A stretch of 64,000 nucleotides of DNA from Cotesia glomerata (Eukaryota > Arthropoda > Insecta > Hymenoptera > Braconidae): NCBI RefSeq assembly GCF_020080835.1, contig NC_058165.1:2951771-3015770 (forward strand), given 5' to 3'. Each line of letters begins with the position of its first letter. Position 1 is the stretch's first letter. Shown here piece after piece: positions 44,301-56,200 of the stretch. Made by a program: the position numbers and the translations under genes. The notes below the pieces were generated by a model. That model ran no database searches and was not told where the DNA came from. It saw only the letters and a program-made list of their open reading frames with translations.

Positions 44301-45922
44301 AAATTACTTTGAATTTTGTCAACTGTTGACAATTTTAAAGATATGAGCTCATCTCGACATTACACTCATCGAGACCTTTCATATGAGTACCCACATAAAT
44401 TTCTCATATATTTTATATATTTATATATTTCACAAATACCATATATATAAAATATATCAAAAATGCCATGTAGGTATTTAAATGAAAGGTCTCGATGAGT
44501 GTAACATCAAAATGACTTTATATCTTGAAAAATGACAATAATTAAGAAATGACAGTGTACTTTGTTATCTAATGGCATTTTTAAAGATATAAGCTCATCC
44601 CGATGTTACACTCATCGAGACCTTTCATATGAGTACCCACATCAATTTTTCATATATTTTATATATTCATATATCTCACAAATACCATATATATAAAATA
44701 TATCAAAAATGCCATGTAGGTATTTAAATGAAAGGTCTCCATGAGTGTAACATCAAAATGACTTTATATCTTGAAAAATGACAATAATTAAGAAATGACA
44801 GTGTACTTTGTTATCTAATGGCATTTTTAAAGATATAAGCTCACCTTGGCATTACACTCATCGAGACCTTTCATTTAAGTACCCACATCAATTTTTCATA
44901 TATTTCATATATTTATATATTTCACAAATACTATATATATAAAATATATAAAAAATGGCATGTGGGTACTTAAATGAAAGGTCTCGATGAGTGTAACATC
45001 AAAATGAGTTTATATCTTGAAAAATGGCAATAATTAAGAAATGACAGCGCATTTCGTTATCTAATGGCATTTTTAAAGATATAAGTTCACCCTGACATTA
45101 CACTCATCGAGACCTTTCATTTGAGTACCCACATCAATTTTTCATATATTTTTATATTAATATATATATGTATATATGAAAAATATATAAAAATGCATGT
45201 GGGTACTCAAATGAAAACTCTTGATGAGTGTAACATCAGGATGAGCTTATATCTTCAAAAACGTTAATAGTTAAGAAAGTACAGCGCGATTTAACAAAAG
45301 TTATTATTCAATAAAGCAAAATTTTATTATTGCAAGGTTGCTAGTTAATCTTTTTAATTAAATAAGTAAGGATTTTTTTATCCCTCAAATTCTTTCCCTT
45401 GAATCTTAAAAGAAATTAATTAATTAATTAATTAATAATTGTTTAAAATGATCAAATATTAATCAAGCTTAACTTAATTCTAATTTATTTTAATAAGCAT
45501 AAAAAAATTTATCACCATTAATAAAAAGTAAGTAAACAAACAGATAAAAAATAACAAATCTATCTAATTAACTATCGACCATCGTGTCACTAGATAACGA
45601 GTAATAATAAAAAAAATTTTCCACTATCCTTGTTATCAGTTTAATTAAGAAGCTAAGCTCATATTATATTCTCTCTCTCATTTATCACAGATTATTCATG
45701 CGAAGAATTGAATTACCATGCAAGAATATTCTCAATAGAGTTATATATATTAATAGATATATAGATATATCAAGCAGTTTATAACTTAATTGTTTAAATT
45801 ACCTCGACTGTTTTCTGTTTGCCTCCAGTTAATCTGTAATACAAACCAATTGCGATACTTATAGCTAAAGTCACAGCAATCACGCTGTAATCTGCTAATC
45901 CCAGAACTTTTGTTTCTTCCAT
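37719..45922 (-). CDS. SLC5-family sodium:solute symporter (SMCT/SMVT-like), seven coding exons, 593 aa
   Basis: A plasma-membrane Na+-coupled carrier; relatives move monocarboxylates, iodide or vitamins such as biotin and pantothenate. Coding exons (minus strand): 45922-45803, 43316-43095, 42775-42435, 42367-42248, 40558-40341, 40251-40034 and 38261-37719. Phases 0,0,2,2,1,0 join without a break, giving 1782 nt, the normal length for the family. Recognisable in order: DYSVIAVTLAISIAIGLYY (first helix), GGKQKTVEEYFSANKSMGP, SFMSAITLLGVSAENYTYG, YLPVFYKLQATSTYEYLEKR, PTERHTCWG, SLYGINQIQVQRML, GLAIYSKY, LPGLPGLFVAGIFSAGLSTI (Na+-site helix, about residues 331-350), NALAAISLEDY and FGVVGGPLVGLFTLGML. 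The ~60-residue C-terminal tail is charged and cytosolic. Exon 3 uses the donor AACAA|GTTTGT, chosen because it restores NNFSLDPTERHT. The start has A at -3 and G at +4. Substrate cannot be deduced from sequence. Confidence 0.93.
38388..39918. repeat. Hairpin-satellite array E in SLC5 intron 6
   Basis: About six units filling most of the 1772-bp intron. One core is expanded to a (TA)n-rich tract of about 190 bp (38969-39152) with interspersed ACA and AAAATA interruptions. The last unit (39795-39900) has lost part of its left arm. Confidence 0.9.
40651..42215. repeat. Hairpin-satellite array F in SLC5 intron 4
   Basis: Six to seven units with left arms near 40670, 40960, 41210, 41500, 41745 and 41990. 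(TA)n cores at 40768-40827 and 41298-41348. Units read TGATCTTACTTTCATCGAGACC on one side in part of the array, a local subtype. It fills nearly all of the 1689-bp intron. Confidence 0.9.
42780..43090. repeat. (TTTAT)n-like low-complexity tract filling SLC5 intron 2
   Basis: About 300 bp of imperfect TTTATT, TTTTTATT and TTATTTATTTA repeats between the exon 2 donor (43095|43094) and the exon 3 acceptor (42776|42775). Confidence 0.9.
43478..45270. repeat. Hairpin-satellite array G with left carrier flank, in SLC5 intron 1
   Basis: 43485-43529 (TATTTAGGCTGCATTTGAAA...) matches the left flank at 56026-56070, showing where the carrier element begins. R3 is inserted at 43530-43800, after which the array runs to about 45270 in about six units with left arms near 43850, 44095, 44340, 44590, 44835 and 45080. 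Three units with the ATGCCATGTAGGTATTTAAA right arm are near-identical. Confidence 0.9.
43530..43800. mobile_element. R3 MITE, short form, copy 3
   Basis: CACTGATAAAAGGATTTGTT to CTTTTATCAGTG, placed exactly between TACATA and ATTAAGAAAT of the satellite carrier flank (uninterrupted version at 56063-56080). The left TA is intact and the right one reads TT. Confidence 0.85.
45271..45802. other. SLC5 intron 1, gene-proximal part, unique AT-rich
   Basis: No repeat arms apart from an (AATT)n run at 45417-45435. Donor GAG|GTAATT at 45803|45802. Confidence 0.45.
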
Positions 45923-45968
45923 TTTGTATTTATTAATTATTATTTATGAATAAAAATTTTTTTTGATC
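45923..45968 (-). other. Probable 5' UTR part of SLC5 exon carrying the start codon
   Basis: On the minus strand an acceptor CTGATTTCAG ends at 45969, 46 nt upstream of the ATG. The most likely partner donor is at 49866|49865 (AAG|GTAAGT). If the acceptor is not used, the exon would simply extend further upstream. Confidence 0.4.
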
Positions 45969-45971
45969 CTG

Positions 45972-46503
45972 AAATCAGTCGAAATTTTATTGTTGAAAAT
46001 TAATTACTGAAATAAACAAACTTAATAATTTTTTTATCAAATAAATTATTGAAAAAAAAACTTATTTAAAAAATTTTATAATTAGAAACTTTAAAAAATT
46101 ATAAATAAAATTTTTTAGACTTAATCAAAAATATAAAGTTTTTTGGGACCTCAAAATGTGATCGTCCGATGAAAACCAAATTAAAAAAAATATTTTATAG
46201 TTGTTATAATTATTAATAATTACAACTTTAAATTTTTGATTATTTTAATAAAAAAAATAATACACATGAATTTAGCAAAATATCGAGCTTTTATTTTTGA
46301 GAGATGTATCGCCTGAAAATTTAACGATATAAAGAAGTTCTATTGTAATCGATTGTTTCCTGAGAGATTTTAAAAGAAGGATTTTTTAAATTAATTTGTT
46401 TTTATTGTAGAGTTTTATACTGAGAGTTTTTTAAAATAAAGATTTCTCCTGAGGGATTATAAAATGTAGAGAAATTCTCTGTAGAGATGCTTCCCACCCA
46501 TTA
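45972..46503. other. Unique AT-rich sequence, likely SLC5 5' UTR intron
   Basis: No gene, repeat arm or RNA gene recognised. Confidence 0.4.
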
Positions 46504-49112
46504 CACTGATAGAAGGATTTATTAACTATTAATAATTTAATTTAATTGAAGACAATTATTTAATTTATTAAATTTTAATAAATATTTTTTAACATTCAAT
46601 AAATATTTAATTGGGAGGAAAGTACATTTATTAATAGTTAATAAGTATTTATTAATAGTTAATAAGTATTTATTAATAGTTAATAAGTATTTATTAATAG
46701 TTAACAAATATTTATCAACAGTTAATAAATATTTTATTGAGTGAATTTGTTTGGCTTGCAATGTCATATGATATAAAGATTGCTTATAAACAAAAATCAT
46801 CTTTATAAATTATTTTCATTAATTATATTACATTATAATAACGTTTATTGTAAAATAGCAAATTCTATCACAGTTCATAATTATCTTTTGTATTTTTAAA
46901 TATTAAAAACGTTAATTTATTTAGTAAATTTAATTATTATCATGTATTCCAGCTATAGAGTTATAAAAAGTGTCAAAAGAAAATTACTATTTTTGCTTTT
47001 TATTTCAAATAAATATTTGTTAACAGTTAACAAATATTCATTAACCATTAATTAATATTTATTAAAAGTTAATAAATTGTACTTAATGAATTACTTATTA
47101 ACTGTTAATAAATATTTCTTAACAGTTAATAAATATTTATTAACATTTAATAAATCGTATTTAATAAATAATTTATTAACTGTTAATAAATATTTATTAA
47201 ATCCTATGTTAAAAAATCATTTATTAACAGTCAATAAAGCTTATTGAATATAAACAAATCTTCCTATCAGTGTACACTGATAGAAGGATTTATTAACTAT
47301 TAATAATTTAATTTATTTGAAGACAATTATTTAATTTATTAAATTTTAATAAATATTTTTTAACATTCAATAAATATTTAATTGGGAGGAAAGTACATTT
47401 ATTAATAGTTAATAAGTATTTATTAATAGTTAATAAGTATTTATTAATAGTTAATAAGTATTTATTAATAGTTAATAAGTATTTATTAATAGTTAATAAA
47501 TATTTTGTTGAGTGAATTTGTTTGGCTTGCAATGTCATATGATATAAAGATTGCTTATAAACAAAAATCATCTTTATAAATTATTTTCATTAATTATATT
47601 ACATTATAATAACGTTTATGGTAAAATACCAAATTCTATCACAGCTCATAATTATCTTTTGTATTTTTAAATATTAAAAACGTTAATTTATTTAGTAAAT
47701 TTAATTATTATCATGTATTCCAGCTATAGAGTTATAAAAAGTGTCAAAAGAAAATTGCTATTTTTACTTTTTATTTTAAATAAATATTTGTTAACTGTTA
47801 ACAAATATTTATTAACATTTAATAAATCGTATTTAATAAATAATTTATTAACTATTAATAATTTAATTTATTTGAAAACAATTATTTAATTTATTAAATT
47901 TTAATAAATATTTTTTAACATTTAATAAATATTTATTTGGGAGAAAAATTCATTTATTAATAGTTAATAAGTATTTATTAATAGTTAACAAATATTTATT
48001 AACAGTTAATAAATATTTTATTGAGTGAATTTGTTTGGCTTGCAATGTCATATGATATAAAGATTGCTTATAAACAAAAATCATCTTTATAAATTATTTG
48101 CATTAATTATATTACATTATAATAACGTTTATTGTAAAATAGCAAATTCTATCACAGCTCATAATTATCTTTTGTATTTTTAAATATTAAAAACGTTAAT
48201 TTATTTAGTGAATTTAATTTTTATCATGTATTCCAGCTATAGAGTTATAAAAAGTGTCAAATGAAAATTGCTTTTTTTACTTTTTATTTTAAATAAATAT
48301 TTGTTAACTGTTAACGAATATTTATTAACATTTAATAAATCGTATTTAATAAATAATTTATCAACTGTTAATAAACATTTATTAAATCCTATATTAAAAA
48401 ATCATTTATTAACAGTCAATAAAGCTTATTGAATATAAACAAATCTTCCTATCAGTGTACACTGATAGAAGGATTTATTAACTATTAATAATTTAATTTA
48501 TTTGAAGACAATTATTTAATTTATTAAATTTTAATAAATATTTTTTAACATTTAATAAATATTTATTTGGGAGGAAAGTTCATTTATTAATAGTTAATAA
48601 GTATTTATTAATAGTTAACAAATATTTATTAACAGTTAATAAATATTTTATTGAGTGAATTTGTTTGGCTTGCAATGTCATATGATATAAAGATTGCTTA
48701 TAAACAAAAATCATCTTTATAAATTATTTGCATTAATTATATTACATTATAATAACGTTTATTGTAAAATAGCAAATTCTATCACAGCTCATAATTATCT
48801 TTTGTATTTTTAAATATTAAAAACGTTAATTTATTTAGTGAATTTAATTTTTATCATGTATTCCAGCTATGAGTTATAAAAAGTGTCAAAAGAAAATTGC
48901 TATTTTTGCTTTTTATTTTAAATAAATATTTGTTAACAGTTAATAAATTACTTAATAAATATTTGTCAACTGTTAAAAAATATTTATTAACATTTAATAA
49001 ATCGTATTTGATAAATAATCTATTGTTAATAAATATTTATTAAATCCTTCGTTAAAAAATGATTAATTTAGTTAATAAATCTTATTAAATACAAACAAAT
49101 CCTTCGATGAGT
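46504..49112. mobile_element. Three R3 long-form elements in head-to-tail tandem
   Basis: Copies at 46504-47272, 47275-48457 and 48460-49112. Each starts CACTGATAGAAGGATTTATT and ends TCTTCCTATCAGTG or a decayed form, and neighbours share one TA (47273-47274, 48458-48459). Bodies are over 90 percent alike by eye. The middle copy contains an internal duplication of about 450 bp. Terminal ~14 bp match the short R3 form but interiors differ, so this is a separate subfamily. ORFs there translate minisatellite only. Confidence 0.85.
46628..46735. repeat. 20-bp minisatellite TTATTAATAGTTAATAAGTA in long R3, first copy
   Basis: About five units in copy 1. The same unit repeats at 47398-47505 in copy 2 (five to six units) but only about twice in the duplicated segment and in copy 3, so copy number varies between elements. 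Confidence 0.85.
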
Positions 49113-49197
49113 TTCACTCTAAAAAATTAAATAAAATATTTTGGAACTAATTTTTTTTTTTGAAGAAAAAAAAAGAATTGTTTAATAATGATTTAAT

Positions 49198-49570
49198 TAT
49201 TGTAAAAAAAATCAGCTGTCTCTTGACCATTTTTTTTAAATTTTATTTAAAAAATTTGTTCAAAAAAATTATTTTAAAAAATTTCATTTTTAATTTATTA
49301 AAATTTTCAAAAGTAAATTTTTTTTTGCAGAAATTTATTTTTAAAAAAAAATTATCAAATATATGCTACTTTAATTTTTATATAAAAAATTAGCTATCAC
49401 TTGACCATTTTTTTCAAATTTTATTTAAAAAATTTGTTCCGAAAAATGATTTTTAAAAAATTTCATTTTTAGTTTATTAAAATTTTTAAATGTCAATTTT
49501 TATTTCCAAAAATTTATTTCTTAAAAAAAAATTATTAAATATCTAATACTTTAATTTTTATAAAAAAATT
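49198..49570. repeat. Tandem duplication of about 190 bp
   Basis: 49198-49386 and 49392-49570 are diverged direct copies (CTTGACCATTTTTTT...AAATTTCATTTTTA...TACTTTAATTTTTATA). It is extremely AT-rich; the Leu/Phe/Lys ORF across the first copy has no other support. Confidence 0.7.
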
Positions 49571-49865
49571 ATACACTAAAGGAAGAATATAAGTAGATAT
49601 TCATTAACTGATAAATTAATTGACTTCAAAAACAAGTTATCGCTGAACTCACGTGTCAATATTGCTCAACAAACTTATTACATAAAATATAAAATTTAAA
49701 ACTTTAAAAATTATTTATTAAATAATAATTAATTATTTCTTCTCGCAGAAATTTTTTTTACCGATCACAAAATTGAATTTTTAACGTAATAAATAAATTA
49801 TAAACAAATTATGAGCCGATATTTAAATTGACGTAAAAAAAAGTAAGAAAAAAAACAAGACTTAC

Positions 49866-50000
49866 CTTAAAACACACTAATTAAAAGCCGGTAACAATTG
49901 AGTTAACCAGCAGAATGTTTCCATGCATATGTATGTTCGTATTTCATAATAAGAATCTATAGACTGTTGTCCCCACTCATTGTCAGTAAAATCGGTGGAA
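49866..50000 (-). other. Candidate non-coding first exon of SLC5
   Basis: Minus-strand sequence ending GTGTGTTTTAAG|GTAAGTCTTG, a near-consensus splice donor, in a non-repetitive, less AT-rich block. It precedes the SLC5 coding start by 3.9 kb, with only repeats and AT spacer between. The upstream boundary (transcription start) is not determined. Confidence 0.35.
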
Positions 50001-50286
50001 TAGTTTGTCGGATATAAATTAAATGAAGAGCGAATATAGCGAAGACATGTTAGTCACGCGTAACTTTATTAAATTCCTTTCAAATAATAGACATGCTCAT
50101 GCGCAATCAAATCAGCTGTTCTTACAAATCATGCGCAGTGATATAATGACAGCTTGGTTCGGTACTGACACGAAAATCGCCGATCGTAAGCGAATATTGA
50201 GCGCTAGCTTTAAATTGGTAGAATTACAGTCGGTTATTTGTTTAGGACTTGGATTCAGAAGCACCGGAATATATCTCGTGAAGTGA
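50001..50286. other. Unique GC-richer island upstream of SLC5
   Basis: A non-repetitive block between the candidate first exon and array H. It holds an 87-codon plus-strand ORF (50023-50286) and an overlapping minus-strand ORF, neither recognisable. A bidirectional promoter region is the simplest reading; a small divergent gene cannot be excluded. Confidence 0.35.
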
Positions 50287-53200
50287 TATGTTGTTATACT
50301 CATCGAGACCTTTAATTTGAGTACCAACTTGTATTTTTCATATATTTTACATATATCACATATATAATATATAAGAAATATATAAAAAATTAATGTGGGT
50401 ACTTAAATGAAAGATCTCGATGAGTATAATATCAGGATGAGTTTATATCTGCGAAAATATCAATAATTAAGAAATCACATTATATCTTGTCAACTAATGA
50501 TATTTCTAAGGATATAAGCTCATCTCGATATTATACTCTTCAAGACCTTTCATTTGAGTACCCACATCAATTTTTCATATATTTGATATATTTTACATAT
50601 ATCATATATATCAAATATATGAAAAATTGATGTGGATACTCAAATGAAAGGTCTCGGTGAGTATAACATCAGAATGAGCTTATATTTACAAAAATGTCAG
50701 TAATTAAGAAATTAGATTGTATCTTGTCAACTAATGATTTTTTTAAAGATATAAGCTCATCTTGATATTATACTCTTCAAAACCTTTCATTTGAGTACCC
50801 ACATGCATTTTTCATATATTTTACATATATCACATATATAATATATAAGAAATATATAAAAAATTAATGTGGGTACTTAAATGAAAGATCTCGATGAGTA
50901 TAATATCAGGATGAGTTCATATCTGCGAAAATATCAATAATTAAGAAATCACATTATATCTTGTCAACTAATGATATTTCTAAGGATATAAGCTCATCTT
51001 GATATTATACTCTTCAAGACCTTTCATTTGAGTACCCACATCAATTTTTCATATATTTGATATATTTTACATATATCATATATATCAAATATATGAAAAA
51101 TTGATGTGGGTACTCAAATGAAAGATCTCGGTGAGTATAACATCAGAATGAGCTTATATTTACGAAAATGTCAGTAATTAAGAAATTAGAGTGTATCTTG
51201 TCAACTAATGATTTTTTTAAAGATATAAGCTCATCTCGATATTATACTCTTCAAAACCTTTCATTTGAGTACCCACATGCATTTTTCATATATTTTACAT
51301 ATATCACATATAAGAAATATATAAAAAATTAATGTGGGTACTTAAATGAAAGATCTCGATGAGTATAATATCAGGATGAGTTTATATCTGCGAAAATATC
51401 AATAATTAAGAAATCACATTATATCTTGTCAACTAATGATATTTCTAAGGATATAAGCTCATCTTGATATTATACTCTTCAAGACCTTTCATTTGAGTAC
51501 CCACATCAATTTTTCATATATTTGATATATTTTACATATATCATATATATCAAATATATGAAAAATTGATGTGGGTACTCAAATGAAAGGTCTCGGTGAG
51601 TATAACATCAGAATGAGCTTATATTTACGAAAATGTCAGTAATTAAGAAATTAGATTGTATCTTGTCAACTAATGATTCTTTTAAAGATATAAGCTCATC
51701 TCGATATTATACTCTTCAAAACCTTTCATTTGAGTACCCACATGCATTTTTCATATATTTTACATATATCACATATATAATATATAAGAAATATATAAAA
51801 AATTAATGTGGGTACTTAAATGAAAGATCTCGATGAGTATAATATCAGGATGAGTTTATATCTGCGAAAATATCAATAATTAAGAAATCACATTATATCT
51901 TGTCAACTAATGATATTTCTAAGGATATAAGCTCATCTCGATATTATACTCTTCAAGACCTTTCATTTGAGTACCCACATCAATTTTTCATATATTTGAT
52001 ATATTTTACATATATCATATATATCAAATATATGAAAAATTGATGTGGATACTCAAATGAAAGGTCTCGGTGAGTATAACATCAGAATGAGCTTATATTT
52101 TCGAAAATGTCAGTAATTAAGAAATTAGATTGTATCTTGTCAACTAATGATTTTTTTAAAGATATAAGCTCATCTCGATATTATACTCTTCAAAACCTTT
52201 CATTTGAGTACCCACTTGTATTTTTCATATATTTTACATATATCACATATATAATATATAAGAAATATATAAAAAATTAATGTGGGTACTTAAATGAAAG
52301 ATCTCGATGAGTATAATATCAGGATGAGTTTATATCTGCGAAAATATCAATAATTAAGAAATCACATTATATCTTGTCAACTAATGATATTTCTAAGGAT
52401 ATAAGCTCATCTCGATATTATACTCTTCAAGACCTTTCATTTGAGTACCCACATCAATTTTTCATATATTTGATATATTTTACATATATCATATATATCA
52501 AATATATGAAAAATTGATGTGGATACTCAAATGAAAGGTCTCGGTGAGTATAACATCAGAATGAGCTTATATTTACAAAAATGTCAGTAATTAAGAAATT
52601 AGATTGTATCTTGTCAACTAATGATTTTTTTAAAGATATAAGCTCATCTTGATATTATACTCTTCAAAACCTTTCATTTGAGTACCCACATGCATTTTTC
52701 ATATATTTTACATATATCACATATATAATATATAAGAAATATATAAAAAATTAATGTGGGTACTTAAATGAAAGATCTCGATGAGTATAATATCAGGATG
52801 AGTTTATATCTGCGAAAATATCAATAATTAAGAAATCACATTATATCTTGTCAACTAATGATATTTCTAAGGATATAAGCTCATCTCGATATTATACTCT
52901 TCAAGACCTTTCATTTGAGTACCCACATCAATTTTTCATATATTTGATATATTTTACATATATCATATATATCAAATATATGAAAAATTGATGTGGGTAC
53001 TCAAATGAAAGGTCTCGGTGAGTATAACATCAGAATGAGCTTATATTTACGAAAATGTCAGTAATTAAGAAATTAGATTGTATCTTGTCAACTAATGATT
53101 TTTTTAAAGATATAAGCTCATCTCGATATTATACTCTTCAAAACCTTTCATTTGAGTACCCACATGCATTTTTCATATATTTTACATATATCACATATAT

Positions 53201-54335
53201 AATATATAAGAAATATATAAAAAATTAATGTGGGTACTTAAATGAAAGATCTCGATGAGTATAATATCAGGATGAGTTCATATCTGCGAAAATATCAATA
53301 ATTAAGAAATCACATTATATCTTGTCAACTAATGATATTTCTAAGGATATAAGCTCATCTTGATATTATACTCTTCAAGACCTTTCATTTGAGTACCCAC
53401 ATCAATTTTTCATATATTTGATATATTTTACATATATCATATATATCAAATATATGAAAAATTGATGTGGGTACTCAAATGAAAGGTCTCGGTGAGTATA
53501 ACATCAGAATGAGGTTATATTTTCGAAAATGTCAGTAAATAAGAAATTAGATTGTATCTTGTCAACTAATGATTTTTTTAAAGATATAAGCTCATCTTGA
53601 TATTATACTCTTCAAAACCTTTCATTTGAGTACCCACATGCATTTTTCATATATTTTACATATATCACATATATAATATATAAGAAATATATAAAAAAAT
53701 TAATGTGGGTACTTAAATGAAAGATCTCGATGAGTATAATATCAGGATGAGTTCATATCTGCGAAAATATCAATAATTAAGAAATCACATTATATCTTGT
53801 CAACTAATGATATTTCTAAGGATATAAGCTCATCTTGATATTATACTCTTCAAGACCTTTCATTTGAGTACCCACATGTATTTTTCACATATTTTATATA
53901 TTCTATATACTCTAAATATGTTATAAATAACGTATATATAAAATATATAAAAAAAATGCATGTGGGTATTCAAATGAAAGGTCTTGATGAGTGTAACTTA
54001 AAGATGAGCTTATATCTTCAAAAATGTCAATAATTAAGAAATTACATTATATATTGTCAACTAATGATATTTTTAAGGATATAAGCTGATCTCGATATTA
54101 CACTCATCAAGACCTTTCATTTGAGTACCCACATCAACTTTTCATATATTTTATATATTATATATATTTCACAAATACTAAATATATAAAATATATAAAA
54201 AAAATGCATGTGGGTACTCTAATTAAAGGTCTTGATGAGTGTAACTCGAAAATGAGCTTATATCTTCAAAAATGTCAATAATGAAGAAATTACATTATAT
54301 CTCGTCAAATAATAATAGTCCGAAGATAAGCTCAC
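50287..54335. repeat. Hairpin-satellite array H, 4 kb, dimeric higher-order structure
   Basis: About 17 hairpins. From 50287 to 53870 two unit types alternate. Type a has core ACATATATCACATATATAAT and right arm TTAATGTGGGTACTTAAATG; type b has core TTGATATATTTTACATATAT and right arm TTGATGTGG(G/A)TACTCAAATG. The type a core recurs near 50331, 50806, 51280, 51746, 52212, 52686, 53166 and 53639, spacing 466-480 bp. Dimers are nearly identical, so amplification is recent. The last units (53870-54335) are ordinary diverged ones. Confidence 0.95.
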
Positions 54336-55310
54336 CTCACATATGACACATTTAAATTAACTTATCCAGATATTAAAACCAAACTTTCAATTAAAAATAT
54401 TTTTTCATTATAATCTTGTCTTTTTATCCTATTGAAAAAAAATTTTTTCTAAAAATTTAATCTAAGTAATTAATATTTTTCCTCAGAGGAACTATTCAAA
54501 ATAATTGAATTAAACGGAGTTACATCTCCATTACATAAAAAATTTCTAAAAAAAAAGCTTTTAAATCTGCCGTAAATTAAATATTAAATAAATGTCTATG
54601 TCGAGTTTTCTTCGCAGAGGCTATTTGAGAACGATCGATATTCCAATAAAGGAATAGTAGAGCTTTCAGTGTTACACCATTCTTTGCTTTTTTTTTCTTT
54701 TCGTATTTCCATTAACTAGAGTTTACGTTATACTTAAGTCCTAATAAAAGATAGAAGCCAGAAGATTGTGTGTGCTACATTAATTACCGGTATAATTGAA
54801 TCATAAGTTGTAATTTTTTATCAATGAATCATTAATGTCCAATTTAGAAAAAAAAAATGATATTCATTTTTTTTATTTATCTTTTAATCATAATTTATAA
54901 TTTTAATATCGATAAAAGTATAAAACTGTCAACACAAAACGATAAAGTTGTTAACTTTTTTTTTCGCTTTTATAATCCGCCGACGATAAAATTAAAATGA
55001 AACTAGTTTTCTTTTATAAACGTTAACCAACCAACCACCTGTTCGAACAAAGGCTTCGCTGTTCATTAAATGGAAAAAAAAACTGCTTGAGATAGAATGA
55101 ATAGCACAAAAAGTGTGTCATCAATTGTAATTTGAATATCAATACTATACTATTCAACTTTCAATTCGTAACTTTCCATCTATCAATGGATATTTTTTAT
55201 CAATAAATAATAAAATAGCATGAGAAATGTTTTTCATTTTCTGTAAAAAAATATTAAATTAAATTAAGAGAATAAGCAAAAAAAAAAAAAAAGTTTGGAG
55301 AATCCAAAAG
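54336..55310. other. Unique AT-rich intergenic stretch
   Basis: No gene or repeat family recognised. Some mildly GC-richer pieces (54600-54660, 55020-55070) lack ORFs. Confidence 0.45.
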
Positions 55311-55932
55311 TGCACGCCTCATAACGCTCAATCATTTTTTAAGAAAAAAATTAATTGTGTAATTGATTAAAAAAAAAAAATTATAATTAAATAATTTCTT
55401 ACAGAGTATTTTTTATTTTTTTTTTTTAAATTTCGGCGCCCTTTTTCTTGTCATATACGCAGTCTAAAAAATCTAGCTTGATCAAGTGGCGCCATAGTTT
55501 TCACGTGACAAATAAGAAAAGTTCGTTTGGCTTTGTACGTTTGTATCCGTGAATTTTAATAAAAATTCAATTAAAAAAAAATACATAAGCTAGGCCACTG
55601 ATATGAAATACGGACCCAGTTCATCGAATTCTTAAACTAATAAAAAAGGTCCGGTCTTGAAATATCAATTTGTTCGGGAGTAATCGTTGGTACATCCAAA
55701 ATGGGGTGACATCCGGACGTCCACGTAAAATTTTTTTCAAAATAGCAACATGAAATGATTTTAGAAAGTAAAAGATGGTTTAATTTAAGTGTTTTTCAAT
55801 GTACATCTACTTATATTATTGAATAAGTGTAATATGGTTGCGATAGAGGCATTTAAAGATCACAAAATTTCTTGATCTTGACGAGTCGAGTATAAAGCAC
55901 AACCTCACGCGCTTCGCGCTATGAGGCGTGCA
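55311..55932. mobile_element. Possible inverted-repeat element with TGCACGCCTCATA ends
   Basis: TGCACGCCTCATAACGC at 55311 is inverted as GCGCTATGAGGCGTGCA ending 55932. The interior contains GGCGCCC at 55435 and GGCGCCA at 55490 around TCTAGCTTGATCAAG. Only one copy is present and no clean target duplication is seen, so the call rests on the terminal repeat alone. Confidence 0.45.
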
Positions 55933-56200
55933 AATGGGTTCGGTATCGTTGGAAAAGTCTTGACTTGGAGTTGTACCTTTTCATGGTTTCATATCAGTCT
56001 CACCAATAGTTAATTTATGATGATAAATATTTAGGCTGCATTCGAAAATGATCTATCTCTAGATACATAATTAAGAAATGACCTTGTATCTCGTGAACTA
56101 TTGACATTGTTAAAGATATAAGCTCATCCCGATGTTACACTCAACAAGACCTTTCAATTGAGTACCCACATCAATTTTTTATATATTTATATATTATATA

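Noticed and set aside
46537..47571. Two 87-codon ORFs with NKYLLTI repeats
   Set aside because: They translate the 20-bp minisatellite in long R3 elements; the two ORFs are alike because the elements are.
49160..49393. 77-codon Lys/Phe/Leu-rich ORF
   Set aside because: Homopolymer A/T sequence within a tandem duplication; composition alone opens the frame.
50287..54335. CRISPR-like array
   Set aside because: Units of ~237 bp with near-identical spacers and long arms in a spliced eukaryotic gene context; no cas genes. It is a satellite.
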